A stretch of DNA of 64,000 nucleotides from Rhodobacteraceae bacterium EhC02 (GTDB taxonomy: Bacteria > Pseudomonadota > Alphaproteobacteria > Rhodobacterales > Rhodobacteraceae), in the NCBI GenBank assembly GCA_001650895.1, contig LXYH01000034.1, positions 184,797 to 248,796 of the forward strand. The letters are read 5' to 3'. Position 1 is the first letter of the stretch. Every line of letters begins with the position of its first letter. Made by a program: the position numbers and the translations under genes. Positions 56,100 through 64,000 of the stretch are shown here, piece after piece. The notes beneath the pieces are model-generated. The model searched no databases. It saw only the letters and a list, made by a program, of their open reading frames with translations, and was not told where the DNA came from.

Positions 56100-59000
56100 G
56101 TGAAGCAGGAAACTTTTGTTATTTCGTTTCTCAGCGAACTGGTGCGCACACCCGCATCGGATCTGGATGCTGCCATCACGAAAGTGCTGGGGCAGATCGG
56201 CGCGCTCTGCGAGGCCGACCGCGCCTATGTCTTCCTGTTCCGCTCCGACGACATCATGGACAACACGCATGAATGGGTCGCCGAGGGCGTGGCGCCCATG
56301 CAGGCGTTTCTCCAGAATCAGCCAACATCGATCCTCGCGTCGAAACGCGATGACCTTGACCGCGACGAGGTCGTCCATATTCCGATGATCAGCGAATTGC
56401 CCGACAGCGATCCGGGCAAGGCCACGCTGGTGATGCAGGACATCCAGTCGTTGCTGATGGTTCCGATCCATGACGAAGGCCGTCTTGTGGGCTTTGCGGG
56501 CCTTGACCGCACAAGGCGCGGCGCACCCTTCGAGGATGTGCAGATCCAGTTGCTGCGCGCCGTGGGCGACGTGATCCAGTCCTCGCTCATGCGCCGTCAA
56601 TCCTTCATCGACCTTGAACAGACCAAGCAGAAGCTGGAGCAGACGCTGGCCGCCCTGCCCGACCTGCTGCTTGAGGTCGACATGGACGGCGTGTACCGCG
56701 CCGCGCGCCACAACCGCGCGACCTGCTGGTTCACCGAGCCGCAGACGATGATCGGCAAGACGCTGGAAGACGTCCTGCGCCCCGAGATCGCCGCCGAACA
56801 CCGCCGCCTGATGAGCAAAGTCACCAGCGACAAGGCCATCACTGGCGTCGAACAACAACTGGAGGCGGGCAATCCCGACACATGGGTCGAGGTTTCGGTG
56901 TCGCGTCGCGAAGGCGCCAGCCCTGACGATCCGGGGGGATACCTTTTTCTGATCCGCGACATCAGCGAGCGCAAGGCGCACGAGGCCGAACTGGTCGTCG
57001 CCCAGGCGCAGCTTGATGCGACCTCGGCGGAACGGGACGCCGCCGCGTCCCGGCTGAACGACATCTCGGGGATCAGTGACGACTGGCTGTGGGAACAGGA
57101 CCGGGACGGGCGCTTTACGTATATTTCCCGGAACATATGCCGCTTCGGCGTGACGCCCGAGCAGGTGGTGGGACGGTGCCGCGCGGATGTTCTGGATCTT
57201 CTGGGGGTGGACCCCATGGATCCCGGCCTTTTGCAGATCAGCGCGAAGATCAAGGCGCACGAGCCATTCCGCGACCTTGTCTACAAGGCCTGCGGTCCGG
57301 ATGGAAACCCGGCCTATTTCCGGCTCAGCGCCTCGCCCGTCTTTGACAAGCAAGGGAATTTCAGCGGGTATCGCGGGGTCGGATCGGATGTGACCGACCT
57401 GCGCCTGCGCGAGGAAGCGGCCCATGAAACCGCGGGCAAGTTCGAGGCGATCATGGCGGCCATGCCGGATCTGCTGGTCGAACTGGACGAGCAAGGGTGC
57501 TACACGGGCTTTGTCGCGGGGCCGCAGCACCTGCGCGTGCCGGTCGAAGGCACGCTTGAGGGCCTGGCCGTCGAGGATGTGCTGCCGCCCCATGCGGCCA
57601 AGGTGGCCCGCGATGTCCTGGAACGCGTGCTGCGAAAAGGCCGGATCGAGGGCGTGCGCTATCCGCTGGACATCGGCGGCGTCCGCCGCGTGTTCGAGAT
57701 GTCGGCCGCGCGCAAGGATTCATTGCTTCCCGACGGACGGCCCACCGCGATCCTGCTGATCCGCGACGTGTCCAATGACACGGCACAGCGCGAAGAACTG
57801 ATGAAGATGGGCAAGATCGTCGAGGCGATGACCAATTTCGTCGTCGTTCTGGACCGCGACCGCCATGTCGTCTGGTTCAACCGGGCCTTTGCGGAAAAAA
57901 GCGGCTGGTCGCTGGACGAGGTGCGCGGCAAGCTTTTCAAGGATCTGGTGCGTTGCCCCGAAAGCGATCCCGAAACGGCTGAGGCCCTTGACGTGGCGCT
58001 GGACAACAATCAGCCCTTCCGCGGCGAAACGGTCAACCAGGACCGCCACGGCAAACGCTATGTCATCGATTTCAACGTGCAGCCGCTGTTCGGGATTGAT
58101 GGCGAATTGCAGGGCTATGTCACCGTCGAGACGGACATCACCGAACACAAGCGCCAGCGCGTCGAGGTGGCACGCCTTGCCGCCGAAGCCAATGCGATGC
58201 GCCAGCGGTTGGAAAACGCCCTGAACGCGCTGCCTGACAGCGTCATCATCTTCGATTCCGAAGATCGCCTTGTGATCGCCAACGACGCCTATCGGCAGAT
58301 GTTCAACCGGATGGACCCCGCTCTGCGCGAGGCGGCAAAGCTGGAAGACATCCTGCGTCACGGGTTGGTGACGGGCATTCTGCCTGGGGGCGGCGAAGAC
58401 GCCGACATCGAGAAAGTCCTGGCAGAGAGGATGCGGATCTACGCGCAGCCTCGCTTTGCGGACGAGGTCGAACTGCCGAACGGGCGCTGGGTCAAACGGA
58501 TCAACGTGCGCACCTCGGACGGGGGCTGCATCACCGTGGCCATCGACATCACCGACCGGCGCAACGAGATCAAGGCGCTGGATGCCGCCAATGCCGAACT
58601 GACCAACGCGCTGGCGGAACGCGACATCGTCGAAAAGCAACTGACCAAGGTGATGGAAGGTGCCGCGATCGGGACCTGGGAATGGAACGCCACGCTGCAC
58701 AGACTGACCGTTGCAGGCCAATGGCGACAGATCCTTGGCTATGGCGAAGAGGACATGCCCCCGCTTGACCTGTGGAGCTTCCGCAAGCTGGTGCACCCGG
58801 ACGACCTGAAAGTGTTCGACACCATCAGCACGGTACATGATGACAACGCCACCGCGCTGTCGGAAAGCGAATTCCGCATGCTGCACAAGGATGGTCATTG
58901 GGTCTGGGTGCTGTCGCGCAGCCAGATCACCCAGTTCGCGGCCGATGGCAGCCCCGAGATCATTGGCGGCGTTCACCTGAACATCTCGGACCGCAAGAAG

Positions 59001-60581
59001 CTGGAACAGGACCTGGAAGCCGGCAAGACCTTCCTGGAACAGGTCATGGATGCCAGCATCGCCGCGATCGTGGTGATGGATGGCGAAGGCCACATCATCT
59101 ATGCCAACTCCGAGGCGGAGCGCATTCTGCGCCTGACACGGGACGAAATCACGAACCTGTCCTACAATGCGCCGGACTGGAGCTCGACCCGGCTGGATGG
59201 CTCGCCCATCCCGGATGAGGAATTGCCCTTCTCCCTCGCAATCGCGCAGGGATCGGCGGTGCGCGATGTCCGCTTTGCCATTCATTGGCGTGACGGAACC
59301 CGGCGTTGCCTTTCGGTGAACGCGGTGGCCATTCACGGCGAGGATGACGAATTGCGCGTCGTCACCTCGTTCAACGACGTGACCGAAGAACTTGCCGCCA
59401 CATCGCGCCTCGAACAGGCACGGGCTCAGGCGGAAGGGGCCAGCCGTTCCAAATCCATGTTCCTTGCCAACATGAGCCATGAAATCCGCACCCCCCTGAA
59501 CGGTGTTCTGGGCATGGCCGAGGTACTGGAAGGCATGCTGACCGAAGAGCGCCAGCGCCGGATGATCGGCACGATCCGCAATTCGGGCGAAACACTGCTG
59601 AGCATCCTCAACGACATCCTGGACATGTCGAAGATCGAAGCCGGCAAGATGGAGATCGAACAGGTTGTGTTCGTCGTCGATGACGTGGCGCAGTCGGTAC
59701 AGGCCCTCAACGCGATCCGCGCCGAGGAAAAGGGGCTGGAATTCCGCGTGCATACCAACAACGGCTGCGCCCTGCCCCTGATGGGCGATCCGCATCGGAT
59801 CAGCCAGATCCTCAACAACCTGCTGCACAATGCGATCAAGTTCACCGAAAACGGCAGGGTGACGCTGGCCATGCAGTATCATGGTGACAGCCCGCTCGAG
59901 ATCGTGGTCACCGATACGGGCATCGGCATGACGCAGGCGCAGGTCTCGCGCATGCTGGAAAGCTTCGAACAGGCCGATGGCAGCATCACGCGGCGTTTCG
60001 GCGGCACGGGCCTTGGCATGTCGATCGTCAAACAGCTTGTGGGGCTGATGAAGGGCGAAATCTCGATCGAAAGCGAACCGGGCAAGGGAACATCGATCCG
60101 GGTCACGCTGCCGCTGACGGCGCCAGAACCGCTGAAGCTTTTGCAGGAAGCCGCCAACGCGGCCGCGCAGGAGCATCAGGTCAACCTTGGGCACATGCGC
60201 GTGCTGGTGGCCGATGACAGCCCGACCAATCGCCTCGTGATCGAAGAGATGCTGTCGGACAGCGGGATCAACATCGCGATGGTGGAAAACGGCCGCGAGG
60301 CGGTCGATATCTGGATCGCCAGCCTGGCGCGCGGGCAAGCCTATGACATCGTGCTCATGGACATCTCGATGCCGGTCCTGGATGGCGTCAGCGCCGTCGC
60401 CGAAATGCGCGCCCATGAAAAGGCGCATGGTGTCGCCCCGGTTCCCATCATCGCCGTGACGGCCAATGCCATGCCGCATCAGGTGGCCGATTACCTGATC
60501 GCCGGTTTCGACACGCACCTGGCCAAGCCATTCAAGCGGGCGGAGTTGCTGCATGCCATCACGACCCTGACCACAGGTTGA
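56100..60581 (+). CDS. Hybrid sensor histidine kinase with GAF and seven PAS domains
   Basis: A 1493-residue cytoplasmic kinase with no clear membrane helix. A GAF-like domain (about 10-165) is followed by seven PAS-type modules (about 180-1095). The HisKA box is NMSHEIRTPLNG with the phospho-accepting His1127. The ATPase part has an N box (QILNNLLHNAIKFTENG), DTGIGM and GGTGLGMSIV. The C-terminal receiver (about 1365-1490) has VLVADDSPTNR, the phospho-Asp1421 in VLMDISMPVLDG and the Lys in AKPF. It opens with GTG after GAGGA. The two response regulators and the Hpt protein downstream make it the input of a phosphorelay. Confidence 0.93.
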   Translation: MKQETFVISFLSELVRTPASDLDAAITKVLGQIGALCEADRAYVFLFRSDDIMDNTHEWVAEGVAPMQAFLQNQPTSILASKRDDLDRDEVVHIPMISELPDSDPGKATLVMQDIQSLLMVPIHDEGRLVGFAGLDRTRRGAPFEDVQIQLLRAVGDVIQSSLMRRQSFIDLEQTKQKLEQTLAALPDLLLEVDMDGVYRAARHNRATCWFTEPQTMIGKTLEDVLRPEIAAEHRRLMSKVTSDKAITGVEQQLEAGNPDTWVEVSVSRREGASPDDPGGYLFLIRDISERKAHEAELVVAQAQLDATSAERDAAASRLNDISGISDDWLWEQDRDGRFTYISRNICRFGVTPEQVVGRCRADVLDLLGVDPMDPGLLQISAKIKAHEPFRDLVYKACGPDGNPAYFRLSASPVFDKQGNFSGYRGVGSDVTDLRLREEAAHETAGKFEAIMAAMPDLLVELDEQGCYTGFVAGPQHLRVPVEGTLEGLAVEDVLPPHAAKVARDVLERVLRKGRIEGVRYPLDIGGVRRVFEMSAARKDSLLPDGRPTAILLIRDVSNDTAQREELMKMGKIVEAMTNFVVVLDRDRHVVWFNRAFAEKSGWSLDEVRGKLFKDLVRCPESDPETAEALDVALDNNQPFRGETVNQDRHGKRYVIDFNVQPLFGIDGELQGYVTVETDITEHKRQRVEVARLAAEANAMRQRLENALNALPDSVIIFDSEDRLVIANDAYRQMFNRMDPALREAAKLEDILRHGLVTGILPGGGEDADIEKVLAERMRIYAQPRFADEVELPNGRWVKRINVRTSDGGCITVAIDITDRRNEIKALDAANAELTNALAERDIVEKQLTKVMEGAAIGTWEWNATLHRLTVAGQWRQILGYGEEDMPPLDLWSFRKLVHPDDLKVFDTISTVHDDNATALSESEFRMLHKDGHWVWVLSRSQITQFAADGSPEIIGGVHLNISDRKKLEQDLEAGKTFLEQVMDASIAAIVVMDGEGHIIYANSEAERILRLTRDEITNLSYNAPDWSSTRLDGSPIPDEELPFSLAIAQGSAVRDVRFAIHWRDGTRRCLSVNAVAIHGEDDELRVVTSFNDVTEELAATSRLEQARAQAEGASRSKSMFLANMSHEIRTPLNGVLGMAEVLEGMLTEERQRRMIGTIRNSGETLLSILNDILDMSKIEAGKMEIEQVVFVVDDVAQSVQALNAIRAEEKGLEFRVHTNNGCALPLMGDPHRISQILNNLLHNAIKFTENGRVTLAMQYHGDSPLEIVVTDTGIGMTQAQVSRMLESFEQADGSITRRFGGTGLGMSIVKQLVGLMKGEISIESEPGKGTSIRVTLPLTAPEPLKLLQEAANAAAQEHQVNLGHMRVLVADDSPTNRLVIEEMLSDSGINIAMVENGREAVDIWIASLARGQAYDIVLMDISMPVLDGVSAVAEMRAHEKAHGVAPVPIIAVTANAMPHQVADYLIAGFDTHLAKPFKRAELLHAITTLTTG

Positions 60582-60747
60582 AAAGAGATTTACGACTCGC
60601 GTCCTCAGGGGTTATCTTTGCCACAGGCACAAAAAACAGGGCACTCAAGCCCCATCAATTTCTTTTTTTTGCCAGATAAAGTTGATTTAACTATCGAAAG
60701 TGAGTGCAAAAATCCGCAGCGCCCCTGAAACGAGGCGAGCATTAACG

Positions 60748-61167
60748 GTGAGTGACGATAAGCCAGTGATGAAATTCAGGATACTTTTAGCAGAAGACGA
60801 CGAGGTGACACAGCAGATCGTAAGATCCCTGCTGAGTGACTTCGTCGAAATCGATCTGACGGTCGTGGACAACGGGCGTCAGGCGCTGGAGGTCGCCCTG
60901 ATGCAGGATTTCGACCTCATGATCTTCGACCAGAACATGCCTTACATCAATGGAGACAGGGTGATCAGGCACCTGCGGGCCGGAAACTCGGCCAATCGTG
61001 ACACCAAGGTGATCAGATTCACCGCCGAAGCCGAAAGCCTCAAGCAACCCGCGCAGGGCAGCAGCGCCGATGTCATCATGCCGAAACCGATCCGCGGCGC
61101 GGAATTCATTTCGGTCATCAGCGGCATCATGGGGCGATCTCACCAGGCCGCGATTAGCACCGCATAA
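60748..61167 (+). CDS. Single-domain response regulator (CheY-like)
   Basis: A 139-residue receiver. ILLAEDDEVTQQIVRSLL has the acidic pair, LMIFDQNMPYINGD the phospho-Asp, VIRFTAEAES the Thr, and IMPKPIRGAEF the Lys. There is no output domain, so it likely shuttles phosphate. The start is uncertain: GTG at 60748 is given; GTG at 60700 and ATG at 60769 are in frame. The receiver itself begins about residue 9. The gap from the kinase gene is AT-rich and may hold a promoter. Confidence 0.85.
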   Translation: MSDDKPVMKFRILLAEDDEVTQQIVRSLLSDFVEIDLTVVDNGRQALEVALMQDFDLMIFDQNMPYINGDRVIRHLRAGNSANRDTKVIRFTAEAESLKQPAQGSSADVIMPKPIRGAEFISVISGIMGRSHQAAISTA

Positions 61168-61250
61168 GTTGAAAAATGAACTGAATTCGCCCTACTCTAG
61201 ACATATTCGACCGGCAGTTTGCGAGGAAAGAATTTGAGAGGATAGGCAGG

Positions 61251-62216
61251 ATGAAAGACCTTCGGATACTCGCTGTCGATGACGACCGGGCATTCCAGAT
61301 GGTGCTTCAAGGCACGCTGGCACAGCTCGGCTACAACGATGTCACAAGCGTGCCTTCGGCAGCTGCGGCATTGAAAGTGATCCGCAACAGCCCGCAATTG
61401 TTCGATGGCTTCCTTCTGGACATCGAAATGCCCGAAGTGGACGGGGTCGAACTGTGCCGCCGCATTCGTGCCATGTCGGTCTATCGCAAGACCCCGATCA
61501 TCATGGTCACCTCGCTTGCCGACAAGAAATATGTCGACAGCGCCTTTGCCGCTGGTGCCACAGACTATTTCACCAAGCCCCTGGACGAGATCGAATTGCG
61601 CGCCCGGCTTCAGGTCATGCGGCAGCTGGTCGATGAACGCCAGCGCGCGCTTGACCTGCTGGACGAGCTGAAATCCTGGTCCGACCTGCCGAAAGCCAAC
61701 ATCAAGTTCGACGCGCCCCTGTCGGTCATCAGCGCCAGCTGGATGGTCGAATACCTGGCGATGCAGAACCATCTGCTGACGCTGAACCGGCTGCAGCTTT
61801 TCGGTCATGCCGCCGTGGGCTTTACCGTGACGAATGCGTCCGAGGCGTTCCGCCTGACGGATCACGTGGGCTATATCGACTACCTGGCCAATGTGGCGAC
61901 CGTGATCGCGGAATCGCTCAAGACTTCCCCCTTCAGCATGGCCCATGCCGGCCAGGGCGATTTCGTCGTCCTGACGAACCGCACAGCCGTCAGCGACCCC
62001 AAGAGCATGCAGGAAGAGGTGCGCGCAGGGATCGCAAGTTACCAGAAGCTGTACAACAGCCTTGGGTTGCCGACGCCGGCGATCCAGGTCGGACGACCGG
62101 TTTCGGCCAGCATCTTCAGCCAGCGGGCCGAAATCTCGTCCCTGCTCGACCGTGCCCGCATGTCCGCACAGATCGGGCTTGAAGACGGGCAAAACGCACA
62201 AAAGCAGTGGAACTGA
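61251..62216 (+). CDS. Response regulator with uncharacterised C-terminal domain
   Basis: A 321-residue protein. The N-terminal receiver (about 1-125) has ILAVDDDRAF, the phospho-Asp in FLLDIEMPEVDG, the Thr in IMVTSLADK and the Lys in TKPLDEIEL. The C-terminal 190 residues (about 130-321) are not a DNA-binding domain. Segments such as MAHAGQGDFVVLTN and GIASYQKLYNSLGL are laid out as in a degenerate GGDEF-like fold without the GGDEF signature. It might bind a partner or a nucleotide. The Hpt gene starts four bases after its stop. Confidence 0.82.
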   Translation: MKDLRILAVDDDRAFQMVLQGTLAQLGYNDVTSVPSAAAALKVIRNSPQLFDGFLLDIEMPEVDGVELCRRIRAMSVYRKTPIIMVTSLADKKYVDSAFAAGATDYFTKPLDEIELRARLQVMRQLVDERQRALDLLDELKSWSDLPKANIKFDAPLSVISASWMVEYLAMQNHLLTLNRLQLFGHAAVGFTVTNASEAFRLTDHVGYIDYLANVATVIAESLKTSPFSMAHAGQGDFVVLTNRTAVSDPKSMQEEVRAGIASYQKLYNSLGLPTPAIQVGRPVSASIFSQRAEISSLLDRARMSAQIGLEDGQNAQKQWN

Positions 62217-62220
62217 TCCG

Positions 62221-62571
62221 ATGAGCCTCAGCGCTTCGAAACAACTGCCCGCAGGGCTGCCCGAGGTCCTCCGCGCGGCGCATGATGTTTTCATCAATCT
62301 GACGACGGACCGCATCCTGCAGATCGAGGCGCTGACCGTCGCCATCAACAAGGGTGAAGACCCGGAACCCGCGGCCAGGGAGATCGCACAGATCGCCCAC
62401 AAGATCGCCGGCGTGGCGGGAACCCTCGGGTATCCCGACATCGGTGATCTGGCGCGCTCGGTCGAGCAGAGCCTCAAGGCGGATATCCTGGCCGGTGCGC
62501 CGCTGCAGAACTGGAGCAGCATCAACCCGGCGATCGAGGATCTGCTGGACGCGATGGAAGAGGTCATCTGA
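62221..62571 (+). CDS. Hpt domain protein
   Basis: A 116-residue four-helix histidine phosphotransfer protein. The phospho-accepting residue is His60 in IAHKIAGVAGTLGYPDIGDL, with the usual following Lys and Gly. It begins four bases after the response regulator stop and so is in the same operon. It should carry phosphate between the hybrid kinase receiver and the downstream regulators. Confidence 0.88.
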   Translation: MSLSASKQLPAGLPEVLRAAHDVFINLTTDRILQIEALTVAINKGEDPEPAAREIAQIAHKIAGVAGTLGYPDIGDLARSVEQSLKADILAGAPLQNWSSINPAIEDLLDAMEEVI

Positions 62572-62683
62572 CAGGGATCACAGACCGCCGCGCCATGTGG
62601 CGGGGTCGTGAAGTCAGCGATCGGCGCGACCGAAGCCCGTCAAGGGCACTCGGCGTCATCAACCCTTGATAGTCAAATGATGA

Positions 62684-62712
62684 CTGCATCGCGCGCCGAT
62701 GCAGTTTTTTTC
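62684..62712 (+). terminator. Intrinsic terminator of the phosphorelay operon
   Basis: Perfect nine-base inverted repeat ACTGCATCG/CGATGCAGT with a five-base loop, followed by a run of T residues. It is about 110 bases after the Hpt gene. Confidence 0.92.
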
Positions 62713-63251
62713 ATGTCCGTCGCCCCCTAAATGGCCTTTCCTCTGCGCTGCCTATTCCGGCGGTGCCTCATATGATGCGTGCGCATGTCTGGATGATTTG
62801 CGGTCATTCCAAGAATTGACGCACTTTCATCAACAATGAATACCTCTTTTACGTGTATCCCGCTCACTCAACTTTTGAGTTAAAATTCCACATTTCGCAG
62901 CAAAAAAACGACGCAGGCGCGAATTGAACGCTGATGCGGCCCTGCCGCAACATGCCCGCAAAGCTGCCCCAGCACATGGCAAGCAGCAACCAATATACTG
63001 TTTTTCTTATTTTTTATCTGATTTCATGGATCGCTGCACAGAACCGTCAAGACGAAAGGCAGCTCGAAAAAAGCCCGCCTAACTATCGCCTCAATCATCC
63101 CTTTTTACGGTATCTTTAGGGCAACACCGGCCATTATTCTGTCATATTTCATTTCTCAATGCCTGTTCTTATTGATAGGTTCTTGCCTTGAGAGATGGGG
63201 GCGCATCTCAGGAGCAATAGCTCCGGGTATTTTATGACAGGAGTGAATCCA
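62713..63251. other. AT-rich intergenic region before the glycine-rich lipoprotein gene
   Basis: About 540 bases, noticeably richer in A and T than the surroundings. It holds a small ACTCAA/TTGAGT dyad near 62866-62880. A hairpin GGAGC/GCTCC with loop AATA (63211-63224) lies shortly before the lipoprotein ribosome binding site AGGAG (63239-63243). A 61-codon ORF at 62934 is not convincing. The region probably contains a long 5' leader or promoter. Confidence 0.5.
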
Positions 63252-64000
63252 ATGTTCACGGCCAAGAGAAGTTATTTTCGTTTTATGTGCTCCGGCAGTT
63301 TGCTGACCCTGGCAGCGGCCTGTGCTCATCCAGAGCCTGTGCCGATCGTGGCGGACATGTACTTCGACAAGTATTCCGCAGCGCAATCGGCGGGCAATGG
63401 CGTCGAGTTCTGCGAACTGAAGGTCGAGGATTTCACCCCCGAACTGGTGGCGCAGATCCGGAGCAACCCGAATTACGAGCGCAATCTGGCGATCTGGCTG
63501 GAACAGTGCCCCGAGCTTGCCCTGGCATTCGCCGACTTCGGCACGGCATCGATCGCAGGCACGGCATCGCCCGGCGCACTTGGCGGTGAAGCAGAATTTG
63601 GCGGATTTGGCGGTATCGTTGACGGTGGTCCCGGCGGCGGCGCGGGCGGTGGCGACACTGGCGGCGGCACAGGTGGTGGCGATACCGGCGGTGGTGATAC
63701 TGGCGGCGGCGATACTGGCGGCGGCGATACCGGGGGTGGTGATACCGGCGGTGGTGACACTGGCGGCGGCGATACTGGCGGCGGCGATACTGGCGGCGGC
63801 GATACCGGCGGTGGTGGCAACGGCGGCGGCGGCAACGGCGGCGGCAACGGTGGTGGCGGCAACGGTGGCGGCAACGGCGGCGGCAACGGTGGTGGCGGCA
63901 ACGGCGGCGGCGGAGACGGAGCCGGCGGCGACGGAGGCGGCGGCGACGGGGGCGGCGGCGAAGGCGGCGTCGCAAAAGGCGGCCCCCCCACGCGAGGCCG
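63252..64000 (+). CDS. Putative lipoprotein with GGGDT/GGGGN glycine-rich repeats (3' end outside the window)
   Basis: The reading frame is open from ATG 63252 to the end of the window, at least 249 residues. The N-terminus (MFTAKRSYFRFMCSGS, LLTLAAAC) is a signal peptide with a possible lipobox ending in Cys24. A short globular part (about 25-105) has three further cysteines or so, including EFCELKVEDFTPELV and WLEQCPELALAF. From about residue 113 the protein is almost pure Gly with Asp, Thr and Asn: nine consecutive GGGDT units, then GGGGN/GGGN units, then GGDGGGG. AGGAG precedes the ATG at about eight bases. The function is unknown; a surface-exposed flexible or structural role is inferred. 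Confidence 0.8.
   Translation, partial: MFTAKRSYFRFMCSGSLLTLAAACAHPEPVPIVADMYFDKYSAAQSAGNGVEFCELKVEDFTPELVAQIRSNPNYERNLAIWLEQCPELALAFADFGTASIAGTASPGALGGEAEFGGFGGIVDGGPGGGAGGGDTGGGTGGGDTGGGDTGGGDTGGGDTGGGDTGGGDTGGGDTGGGDTGGGDTGGGGNGGGGNGGGNGGGGNGGGNGGGNGGGGNGGGGDGAGGDGGGGDGGGGEGGVAKGGPPTRG
63672..63806 (+). repeat. Tandem 15-bp repeat array (nine GGGDT codon units)
   Basis: Nine head-to-tail 15-base units with the pattern GGNGGNGGNGAYACN, each encoding Gly-Gly-Gly-Asp-Thr. Third-position differences between units (ACC/ACT, GGC/GGT, GAT/GAC) show that they are not all recent copies. A less regular GGN-AAC array follows to about 63905. Confidence 0.93.

Noticed and set aside
57720..60554. A 944-codon minus-strand ORF
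   Set aside because: It is antisense to the hybrid kinase with its complete catalytic motifs; the His/Arg-rich composition is typical of a shadow frame.
62934..63119. A 61-codon ORF with a hydrophobic stretch in the AT-rich gap
   Set aside because: No ribosome binding site and no recognisable similarity; the hydrophobic run can be explained by AT-rich codons.
63672..63806. Regular repeats considered as a CRISPR array
   Set aside because: The units are 15-base coding repeats with no spacers.
63473..63991. A 172-codon Pro-rich minus-strand ORF (repeated PPPVS)
   Set aside because: It is the complement of the GGGDT repeat. The plus frame has a start, ribosome binding site, signal peptide and globular part; the minus frame has only low-complexity sequence.

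Overview
The window is high-GC, densely packed, largely protein-coding DNA from an alphaproteobacterium, most likely a Rhodobacteraceae (Roseobacter-group) member. Supporting signs are the heterotetrameric sarcosine oxidase genes in the order soxB-soxD-soxA-soxG, ccmI followed by ruvX and a DUF1289 gene, an Lrp-type regulator divergent from a putA without a ribbon-helix-helix domain, selD fused to an NADH-dehydrogenase-like flavoprotein, and frequent four-base ATGA overlaps. No rRNA, tRNA, CRISPR array or replication origin was recognised. The genus is not determined.

Layout. 1-11 kb: the 3' part of an RND efflux permease, an Atm1-like ABC exporter, a DUF2855 protein, a LysM protein, a LOG-family protein, RarD, a host-attachment-like protein and Fe/Mn superoxide dismutase. 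11-16.3 kb: sarcosine oxidase operon (minus strand). 16.5-18.5 kb: ccmI, ruvX and DUF1289 (plus strand). 18.5-22.4 kb: a membrane-anchored RTX-repeat protein, a phytanoyl-CoA-dioxygenase-like protein, a TauE/SafE transporter and dusA.

22.4-30.4 kb is an accessory island that begins at the 5' end of dusA, a known integration hotspot. It holds a decayed tyrosine integrase, an IS3-family remnant, a decayed unknown gene, a Gp13-like (GNAT-related) gene, a type I secretion adaptor truncated by an IS, a 1.5 kb IS3-family element with a nonsense codon in its transposase, and a compact three-gene module: a DUF4123 protein, a protein with a long glycine/alanine-rich hydrophobic segment, and a polytopic membrane protein. 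I read this module as a candidate orphan type VI secretion chaperone/effector/immunity set with a membrane-active toxin. It is the most interesting item in the window.

30.6-37 kb holds an outer-membrane porin of the alginate-export type, an exported SxxK serine hydrolase, a small membrane protein and two alpha/beta hydrolases. 37-44.3 kb is a complete histidine utilisation locus using the formimidoylglutamate deiminase route (hutF-hutC divergent from hutI-hutH-hutG-hutU). 44.4-47.7 kb carries the selenium genes selD (fusion) and mnmH, convergent. 47.8-55.6 kb: a Cu+-type P1B ATPase, putA with its Lrp-like regulator, and a CoA-transferase/racemase-family enzyme. 56.1-62.7 kb: a phosphorelay cluster (hybrid kinase with GAF and seven PAS domains, two response regulators, an Hpt protein) closed by a strong terminator. 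The window ends inside a putative lipoprotein with long GGGDT and GGGGN repeats.

The metabolic genes fit a marine or organic-matter-using heterotroph that lives on methylated amines and amino acids (sarcosine, histidine, proline).
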